Below are positions 1-4,724 of a stretch of 5,970 nucleotides of DNA, piece after piece. Each line of letters begins with the position of its first letter. Position 1 is the first letter of the stretch. Position numbers and translations under genes: made by a program. Source of the DNA: an uncultured Clostridium sp. (GTDB lineage Bacteria; Bacillota; Clostridia; TANB77; CAG-508). The stretch is taken from the NCBI GenBank assembly GCA_947428535.1, contig CANEMG010000066.1:1-5970 (forward strand), in the 5' to 3' direction. The notes beneath the pieces are model-generated. The model was not told the origin of the DNA. It searched no databases and saw only the letters and a list, made by a program, of their open reading frames with translations.

Positions 1-13
1 ATAAATTTATATA

Positions 14-88
14 ATAAATTATTAAATAAATTGTTTAATAATTTATAAATATATTAAATAATTTATAGTATTTTTTTAAATAAATTAT
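14..88. repeat. AT-only 9-mer repeats including a 13-bp perfect inverted repeat
   Basis: Positions 14-26 and 34-46 are exact reverse complements separated by 7 nt. The inner 9-mer ATAAATTAT or its complement recurs at 14-22, 38-46, 58-66 and 80-88, start spacings of 24, 20 and 22 bp, close to two helical turns. A further copy is at 189-197. Low sequence complexity makes chance a real alternative. Confidence 0.45.
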
Positions 89-339
89 TCTCTATTTTTT
101 TATAATAGTTTACTATTTTTTTTAAAAAATGGCTCGTGTTTTTTTATTTTTCAATACACTTTTTTTATTTTTATTTTTTTAAAAAATCATAAATTATTTT
201 TTTCAACACCCTCTTTTTTTATCATTTTTTTAATAAAAAGCATTAACTTTTTTATCAAAAAAATGCAAAAACTTGATTTGTTTTTAATTTTATTTTTTCT
301 ATTTATCAAATTATTTTTATAAAAAATTCGCTAGTTTTT

Positions 340-348
340 TTATCCACA
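340..348 (+). promoter_or_regulatory. Perfect DnaA box TTATCCACA
   Basis: Exact match to the consensus DnaA-binding 9-mer. It is followed after 10 bp by the most GC-rich patch of the left 1.6 kb (359-368). It is the strongest of four similarly oriented boxes. Confidence 0.7.
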
Positions 349-563
349 TTTTTATCTTCCGGCACGCCTACAAAGGTTATAGGTTTTTGTTTTTTATTAA
401 TTAAAAAAACACCTCGTTTTACTTTTTCTTGTGTTTTTATAATTTCAAAATGTTTTTTTATTTTTTATTAAATTATTTTTCAAAAATATATTATTTAAAT
501 CCCATTATCTTAACTTTCAACGTTATATAGTGCCAAATTCAACTCTCACAACACTTATGTTTA

Positions 564-584
564 TTGTTCACATATTTTTCCACA
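564..584 (+). promoter_or_regulatory. Pair of near-consensus DnaA boxes
   Basis: TTGTTCACA (564-572) and TTTTCCACA (576-584) each differ from TTATNCACA at one position, the third base. They lie in the same orientation with start points 12 bp apart, a close spacing that would suit cooperative binding. Confidence 0.55.
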
Positions 585-726
585 ATAGTTTTCTTGCTTT
601 TTTATAGTTTTTTTGTATGTTTTTTACACTTGTTTTTAATATTTTATTTCTTAAAAAAGCACAAAAATAATATTTTATTTTTATTTTCTAATTTTATATT
701 TTTTTATTTAAATATCTCTTCTCAAA

Positions 727-757
727 CGCATATATCAGATTTCCATTGATATATGTG
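727..757. repeat. Inverted repeat next to a DnaA box
   Basis: CATATATC (729-736) and GATATATG (748-755) form a perfect 8-bp stem with an 11-nt loop, extendable by a G-T and a C-G pair to 727/757. No T-run follows on the + strand, so it is not a typical terminator. Role unknown. Confidence 0.5.
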
Positions 758-768
758 CTTTGTAGTAC

Positions 769-777
769 TTTTCCACA
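769..777 (+). promoter_or_regulatory. Near-consensus DnaA box TTTTCCACA
   Basis: One mismatch from TTATCCACA, identical to the box at 576-584 and in the same orientation. It lies 11 bp after an inverted repeat (727-757). Confidence 0.5.
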
Positions 778-965
778 TCTTGTTTTTGTATGTTTTTACT
801 AATTTTACCTTACTAATTAATTTTTTTACACGTTTTTTATATACGATTCCTATTTTTGATATTTTATTTCTTTTTTTATTTAACTTTTTTGTTACGTTGC
901 CAAACATTGGTTTTCTATTTTTGTATCGAACATGTTTTCGTTTAGTTTTTTAAAATTATACAAAA

Positions 966-1006
966 TTTATTTTTATTTTTTATAATTTATTTTTATTTTT
1001 TTATAA
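966..1006. repeat. Tandem duplication of a 20-bp T-rich unit
   Basis: TTTATTTTTATTTTTTATAA (966-985) is followed at once by a second copy with one extra T (986-1006), then by a decayed third-like stretch to about 1035. This looks like slippage in T-rich DNA. Confidence 0.6.
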
Positions 1007-1320
1007 TATTTTTATATTTTTTATTATATTTTTTATATCTGTTTTACATGTTGTTTTTTTCAAATGTAATCTTTTAGGAAAACCATAAATCTTTTTTTCT
1101 TATGATGTTTTTTTATTATCACATAATTATATTATATCTATGTTTCCTTTTGAGAAACATTTGCAATTTTAAGATTAACTTATGCGTTATCTTTCTGTTA
1201 ATTCGATTTTATACTCTTTTGGAAATTATAAAATAAAAAAATTTCGTAATAAAAAATTATTATTATAAAAAAGGCTAATATCTAATTTAATATTTTAAAT
1301 AATTTTTATGTAATTGTTAT

Positions 1321-1362
1321 TAAAACAAAAAATAAAAGTGCACAAAAAAATTGTACACTTAT
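1321..1362 (-). terminator. Second minus-strand terminator-like hairpin
   Basis: A 10-bp stem (1360-1351 with 1345-1336, one G-U wobble in the minus-strand RNA) closes a five-U loop and is followed by UUUAUUUUUUGUUUU. The geometry is that of an intrinsic terminator for minus-strand transcripts. It lies about 240 bp beyond the operon terminator with no gene between. It could be a backup terminator or end a short untranslated RNA. Confidence 0.55.
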
Positions 1363-1363
1363 T

Positions 1364-1600
1364 AAATATTATATATTAATTTCATAAAACATTTTACTAA
1401 TAATTACTTTATAATTAAGGTAACCAACTTTTACTTTTTAAAACATACTTTCAATTTTATATAGCAACTTTATTAATTGAGCTCAAAATTGTCATATTCA
1501 AAAATTTATATTAACCTTACACATTTATCATATAAAAATTTAAAATGGCTTATTTTTTATTCTTAAGCTATTTAATCTGTATACTTTTTACTTCAATATA
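1364..1600. other. Intergenic region between the two terminators, no gene seen
   Basis: This AT-rich stretch lacks an open frame with a ribosome site on either strand. On the minus strand a poor promoter-like pair, TTGAGC and TATATA with a 17-bp spacer (about 1453-1481), would start a transcript near 1447 that could end at the 1336-1360 hairpin. Such matches are frequent by chance in DNA of this composition. Confidence 0.3.
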
Positions 1601-1601
1601 A

Positions 1602-1633
1602 AAAAATAGGAAACCTTTAGGCTCCCTATTTTT
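1602..1633 (-). terminator. Rho-independent terminator of the parA-parB-DUF4446 operon
   Basis: As minus-strand RNA, a 14-bp stem (1633-1620 with 1615-1602, including two G-U wobbles) closes a UAAA tetraloop. It is followed directly by a U-run continuing to about 1595. The first stem base is 1 nt past the DUF4446 TAA. This is a strong intrinsic terminator and marks the end of the operon. Confidence 0.93.
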
Positions 1634-1634
1634 C

Positions 1635-2162
1635 TTATATATTATTTCTATTTTTAGCTATAAAATTTTTAGTTTGTTCTGCAATCTCTAACGCATACTT
1701 TTCTTCTTCAGATAATTGATATGATGATCTGCCTCCTTTAACTGGTTTAGCATATATATTTGATGATTCTGATCCATATAATCCATTTAAAACAACCCCT
1801 GTATCATTACCATCTAATAAAGCCATTGCAAAACTTAAATCACTTCCTACATCTTTAAAAGCATTGTATCTTACCAATCCTACTTTTTGTATACAAGAAG
1901 CCATATCACTATCTAACTTTGTATAATAAGCTTTAATTTCAGAATTATCTCTTTTTATTTCTTTAACATCTTTTAAATAATCTCTCAACATTTCATCTAG
2001 ATTAGAGCCACTTCCAAGTTTTTTCATAAATCTTATATATTTTAAATTTACTCCAATTAGCAAGATTATGTTAACTATAGTTGTTATTATCAATATTATA
2101 TTTGTTGTGAGTAACCCACTTGCAAAATTCTCACTTTCTAAAAGCACTGCTATATTATCCAT
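1635..2162 (-). CDS. DUF4446 family membrane-anchored protein
   Basis: Function unknown. It has 175 residues. A single hydrophobic segment (about 17-40, rich in Ile/Leu/Val/Thr) should anchor it in the membrane. A charged, probably coiled-coil stretch (about 52-95) follows, then a conserved domain (about 92-160) that includes QKVGLVRYNAFKDVGSD, FAMALLDGNDTGVVLNGLYG and a SSYQLSEEEKYAL segment. I recognise this block as the DUF4446 family, which is often found next to parB or serS in Clostridia. Basic residues just after the hydrophobic segment (KYIRFMKK, 41-48) suggest that the C-terminal domain is cytoplasmic by the positive-inside rule. The ATG lies 12 nt after the parB stop; the ribosome site AAGGAAG overlaps that stop. 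As last gene of the parAB operon, it could link the segregation machinery to the membrane, but this is guesswork from context. Confidence 0.88.
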   Translation of the reverse strand: MDNIAVLLESENFASGLLTTNIILIITTIVNIILLIGVNLKYIRFMKKLGSGSNLDEMLRDYLKDVKEIKRDNSEIKAYYTKLDSDMASCIQKVGLVRYNAFKDVGSDLSFAMALLDGNDTGVVLNGLYGSESSNIYAKPVKGGRSSYQLSEEEKYALEIAEQTKNFIAKNRNNI

Positions 2163-2174
2163 ATTATCACTTCC

Positions 2175-3017
2175 TTATTTTATTAAACTTAAAATTCTTT
2201 CTAGATCATCGTTTGAGCTATATTGAATTATTATTTTTCCTTTTCTTTCACCAGCATCTAATTTCACTTTGGTTCCAAAAAATCCTTGAAATGTGTCTTC
2301 TATATCTCTATAAATAGGTATGTATCTATCATTTTTCTTGCTCGCTTTTTTTCTTACTTTCATTTTCTTTTCAGCTTCTCTAACAGAATCTCCTGATTCT
2401 ATTATATAAGTTGCCATTTGAAACTGTCTTTCTGGATCATCAATAGACATCAATGATTTACAATGTCCTTCTGTTAGTTTACCCTCTAAAGCCAAATTTA
2501 TTACTCTTTCATCAAGATTTAATATTCTTACTGTATTAGCTATACTACTTCTACTTTTTCCTAGCTTTTCAGCTACTTTAGCTTGTGTTAAGTTATATTC
2601 ATCCATTAAAGTCTTTATTCCTCTAGCTTTTTCAATAGGATTCAAATCTTCTCTTTGAATATTTTCTATTAAAGAAATTTCTTGATTTCTCTGGTCATCA
2701 TCTTCTCTTATTATTGCTGGTATCTCATCAAGTCCAGCTCTTTTAGAAGCTCTCCATCTTCTTTCTCCTGCTATTATTTCGTAATACCCACTTTTTTGAC
2801 TTACAATTATAGGCTGAATTACCCCATATTCTTTAATAGAATTTGATAAATCTTCTATAGCTTCATCATCAAAAACTTTTCTAGCTTGTCCTCTATTTGG
2901 TTCTATTTCATTTATCTTCAATTTTCTTACTAATTCTTCTTCTCTGCTCTCTTCAACTATTGGAGTACTAAACAAAGCATCCAATCCTTTTCCTAATCCT
3001 GTCTTTTTTACTGCCAT
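2175..3017 (-). CDS. parB: ParB/Spo0J centromere-binding CTPase clamp
   Basis: Binds parS, forms a CTP-dependent sliding clamp and stimulates ParA; in Firmicutes it also recruits SMC condensin to the origin. The 280 residues match chromosomal ParB length. Domain order: an N-terminal ParA-stimulating peptide GLGKGLDALF (7-16); a ParB/Srx CTP-binding fold with GYYEIIAGERRWRAS (77-91, holding GERRxRA) and the second box LIENIQREDLNPIEKARG (116-133, holding ENxxR); a helix-turn-helix at LTQAKVAEKLGKSRSSI (143-159); a basic linker (212-230); and a C-terminal dimerisation domain (about 231-280). The gene starts 2 nt after the parA stop, with its ribosome site inside parA. The target, parS, is at 3969-3984. 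The HTH helix lacks any visible sign of the Noc paralogue, and the neighbouring parA supports ParB rather than Noc. Confidence 0.97.
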   Translation of the reverse strand: MAVKKTGLGKGLDALFSTPIVEESREEELVRKLKINEIEPNRGQARKVFDDEAIEDLSNSIKEYGVIQPIIVSQKSGYYEIIAGERRWRASKRAGLDEIPAIIREDDDQRNQEISLIENIQREDLNPIEKARGIKTLMDEYNLTQAKVAEKLGKSRSSIANTVRILNLDERVINLALEGKLTEGHCKSLMSIDDPERQFQMATYIIESGDSVREAEKKMKVRKKASKKNDRYIPIYRDIEDTFQGFFGTKVKLDAGERKGKIIIQYSSNDDLERILSLIK

Positions 3018-3019
3018 AT

Positions 3020-3808
3020 TTATTCCTCCTCATCTTCTTTTTTACGTAATTCTTCATTTTTTAAAACTTCTCTAGCAAGTTTCTCATATGCCCTAGCACC
3101 TTTTGATTTCTCATCATATAATGTTATTGGTAAACCATAGCTTGGTGCTTCACTAAGCTTGATATTTCTAGGAATTACAGTTTTATATACTTTATCTTCA
3201 AAGTATCTTTTTACTTCTTTAACAACTTGATTAGAAAGGTTTGTTCTAATATCATACATGGTTAAAACAGCACCTTCTATTTCTAATGTCTTATTTAGAT
3301 GTTTTTTTACTAAATTAATAGTATTTAATAATTGTCCCAACCCTTCTAAAGCAAAATATTCGCATTGTACTGGTATTAATACAGAATCTGAAGCAGTAAA
3401 TGCATTTAGAGTAATTAAACCTAAAGAAGGTGGACAGTCAATAATTATATAATCATAATCTTCCTTAACTTCATCTACTTTTTCTTTCAATCGTTGTTCT
3501 CTGGACATTTGTGAAACTAGTTCTACTTCTGCACCTGCTAAATCCATATTTGAAGGACATACTTTTAGATTTTTAATAGATGTTTTTCGTAATGTTTCAT
3601 CTATTTTCATATCATTTATTAATACATCATATAAAGAATCTTGTGTTACTTTTTCTAATCCTACACCACTAGAAGCATTTCCTTGAGGATCTGCATCTAT
3701 TATTATTACTTTTTTTCCTCTTTTTGCTAATATAGCACTTAAATTTACTGCTGTTGTAGTCTTTCCTACACCACCTTTTTGATTAGCAATTGATATTACT
3801 CTTCCCAA
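3020..3808 (-). CDS. parA: ParA/Soj chromosome-partitioning ATPase
   Basis: Deviant Walker-type ATPase that binds nucleoid DNA as an ATP dimer and is stimulated by ParB to drive segregation of the origin region. In Bacillus the orthologue Soj also controls initiation by acting on DnaA. It has 262 residues, a normal length for chromosomal ParA. Motifs: deviant Walker A KGGVGKTT (11-18, signature Lys11 and catalytic-loop Lys16), Walker A' DADPQGN (38-44), Walker B IIIDCPPSLG (121-130), and the conserved NIKLSEAPSYG block (215-225) of chromosomal ParAs. There is no N-terminal helix-turn-helix, which separates it from larger plasmid type Ia ParAs. The C-terminal tail (251-262) is strongly charged and Glu-rich and probably partly shaped by the parB ribosome site encoded within it. 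The start is TTG, set by a strong ribosome site. First gene of the parA-parB-DUF4446 operon. Confidence 0.97.
   Translation of the reverse strand: MGRVISIANQKGGVGKTTTAVNLSAILAKRGKKVIIIDADPQGNASSGVGLEKVTQDSLYDVLINDMKIDETLRKTSIKNLKVCPSNMDLAGAEVELVSQMSREQRLKEKVDEVKEDYDYIIIDCPPSLGLITLNAFTASDSVLIPVQCEYFALEGLGQLLNTINLVKKHLNKTLEIEGAVLTMYDIRTNLSNQVVKEVKRYFEDKVYKTVIPRNIKLSEAPSYGLPITLYDEKSKGARAYEKLAREVLKNEELRKKEDEEE
3025..3030 (-). promoter_or_regulatory. Ribosome binding site of parB inside the end of parA
   Basis: AGGAGG on the minus strand lies within the last codons of parA and ends 7 nt before the parB ATG (3017). Together with the 2-nt gap between the parA stop and parB start, it indicates translational coupling of ParA and ParB. 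Confidence 0.85.
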
Positions 3809-3815
3809 AGTAGAT

Positions 3816-3824
3816 CCCTCCTTT
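3816..3824 (-). promoter_or_regulatory. Ribosome binding site of parA (decides the TTG start)
   Basis: AAAGGAGGG on the minus strand is a near-perfect Shine-Dalgarno sequence ending 7 nt before the TTG at 3808. No ATG competes, and the TTG gives the expected MGRVISIANQKGG N terminus, so this fixes the unusual start codon. Confidence 0.9.
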
Positions 3825-3837
3825 ATTTTACTGTATA

Positions 3838-3866
3838 ATAATATAAAATTTTTTGCAATATGTCAA
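3838..3866 (-). promoter_or_regulatory. Sigma-A type promoter of parA-parB-DUF4446
   Basis: On the minus strand a perfect -35 TTGACA (3866-3861) is followed by a 17-bp spacer and a -10 TATTAT (3843-3838), one base from the consensus TATAAT. Transcription would start near 3831, giving a leader of about 22 nt that just holds the parA ribosome site. The spacing and near-consensus hexamers make this a strong housekeeping promoter. It lies about 100 bp from parS, so ParB spreading could repress it; that regulation is inference. Confidence 0.88.
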
Positions 3867-3958
3867 TTAGTTTTATATATTTAAAGAAATAAATTTCTGT
3901 ACAAAATTTAGCGAAGCTTCTTTAATATATTACAGAAAATATTAAACATTTTCTATAA

Positions 3959-3990
3959 TATAAAAGAATGTTACACGTGCAACATTCTTA
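3959..3990 (-). terminator. Terminator-like hairpin formed by the parS palindrome after rsmG
   Basis: Read as minus-strand RNA, the parS palindrome folds into a stem of about 11 bp: nine A/U/G/C pairs, one G-U wobble and a C-G closing pair around an ACGU tetraloop. It is followed by UUUUAUAUUAU. It lies exactly at the rsmG stop codon and before an independent parA promoter, where a terminator for the mnmG-rsmG transcript would be expected. The U-tract is interrupted, so termination may be partial; this is inferred from fold and position only. Confidence 0.5.
3964..3989. promoter_or_regulatory. parS: parS centromere site (ParB loading site)
   Basis: The 16-mer TGTTACACGTGCAACA at 3969-3984 fits the Firmicutes parS consensus TGTTNCACGTGNAACA at every fixed position. 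The symmetry runs further, to a 26-bp palindrome (3964-3989, centre between 3976 and 3977) with one mismatched pair (3973/3980). ParB binds such sites through its helix-turn-helix, then closes as a CTP-dependent clamp and spreads on flanking DNA. The site lies 3' of rsmG, overlaps its stop codon, and is about 160 bp upstream of parA. It is the only CACGTG core I found in the window. Confidence 0.95.
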
Positions 3991-4707
3991 CGCAATAGGC
4001 TCTTTAAGAGGTTTCCCTTGTCCTCTAGGATATTTACTTGGTGTATGTTTTATTTTTTTAATTATTACTAAATTTCGCTCTACTTCATCTTCTATATTTA
4101 TATTTTCTATCTTCTCTAATTTACCTCCTAAAATTTCAATCGCTTTCCTTCCTTCAGATAACTCAGTTTCATAATTTGGTCCTTTCATACAAATTGCTAA
4201 ACCCCCAATTTTTACAAAAGGCAACATATATTCTAATATCGTAGAGAGATTTGAAACAGCTCTTGTTGTTGCAATATCGAATTTTTCTCTATAATCATTT
4301 TTATTTGCTAAGTCTTCTGCTCTAGAATGAATTATCTCTAAATTCTTTAATTTTAAATCTTCATTTATATTTCTTATAACATTTAATTTTTTATTTATAG
4401 AATCAACTAAGACAATTTTTTTATTTTCATTAACAATCTTTAATGGTATCCCTGGAAACCCTGCACCTGTTCCTATATCAATTATACATTCTTTTCCATC
4501 TAAATATTTATTTACTGTAAGTGAATCTAAAAAATGTTTCACAATAAACATTTTTTCATCTGTTATAGAAGTAACATTAATTTTTTCATTCCATTCAATT
4601 ACTCCAATCATATATTTGTAAAAAATTTCAAGTTGCTTATCATTTACTTCTATTTTATTTTTTACAGCTTTTTCTAAAAACTCTTTTTTAAATTCTTCAA
4701 AACTCAT
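3988..4707 (-). CDS. rsmG: RsmG (GidB), 16S rRNA guanine-N7 methyltransferase
   Basis: SAM-dependent methyltransferase that makes m7G in the 530 loop of 16S rRNA (G527 in E. coli numbering); its loss gives low-level streptomycin resistance in several bacteria. The 239 residues match the usual family length. Visible motifs: WNEKINVTSI (39-48), the glycine-rich SAM loop IDIGTGAGFPG (76-86), the acidic VDS after the second strand (101-103), HSRAED (127-132), the TTRAVSNL block (147-154), and the typical basic C-terminal tail KIKHTPSKYPRGQGKP (218-233). The ATG start gives the expected N terminus, but its ribosome site is weak (GGAT about 8 nt upstream), so translation may depend on readthrough from mnmG, which ends 17 nt earlier. 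The TAA stop lies inside the extended parS palindrome, so the gene's last bases are under two constraints. Confidence 0.97.
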   Translation of the reverse strand: MSFEEFKKEFLEKAVKNKIEVNDKQLEIFYKYMIGVIEWNEKINVTSITDEKMFIVKHFLDSLTVNKYLDGKECIIDIGTGAGFPGIPLKIVNENKKIVLVDSINKKLNVIRNINEDLKLKNLEIIHSRAEDLANKNDYREKFDIATTRAVSNLSTILEYMLPFVKIGGLAICMKGPNYETELSEGRKAIEILGGKLEKIENINIEDEVERNLVIIKKIKHTPSKYPRGQGKPLKEPIA

Positions 4708-4724
4708 ATTTTATATCCATTCTT

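Larger units (their letters stand above)
1..1320. other. Long T-rich non-coding region with DnaA-box cluster (possible origin or DnaA-binding region)
   Basis: The + strand is dominated by T, with many runs of five to eight T, and C exceeds G by eye throughout. Short open frames exist, but they encode only Phe/Leu-rich or Lys-rich low-complexity peptides without ribosome sites. I see no tRNA, rRNA, riboswitch or transposase remnant. What stands out is a set of DnaA-box matches (340-348, 564-572, 576-584, 769-777), AT-rich repeats at 14-88 and 966-1006, and an 8-10 bp hairpin at 727-757. Together these resemble origin or DnaA-binding DNA, but no dnaA gene is in view to settle it. Confidence 0.45.

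Noticed and set aside
199..207. TTTTCAACA, plus TTTTACACT near 622 and TTTTACACG near 824, as further DnaA boxes
   Set aside because: Each has two or more mismatches to TTATNCACA, so chance matches are likely.
564..953. Short open frames at 564-749 (+), 722-907 (-) and 753-953 (+)
   Set aside because: They lack ribosome sites, overlap one another, and encode Phe/Leu-rich or Lys-rich low-complexity peptides expected from T-rich or A-rich DNA.
1140..1160. Hairpin ATGTTTC/GAAACAT as a terminator
   Set aside because: The 7-bp stem has no clean U-tract on either strand and no gene ends nearby.
1..1600. CRISPR array, insertion sequence, tRNA or riboswitch in the gene-free region
   Set aside because: There are no regularly spaced identical repeats with unique spacers, no transposase remnant or matched terminal repeats with target duplication, and no GC-rich structured segment long enough for a tRNA or riboswitch.
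3934..3954. AGAAAAT/ATTTTCT hairpin between parS and parA as a second rsmG terminator
   Set aside because: The stem is 7 bp, almost all A-T, and is not followed by a U-run on the minus strand.
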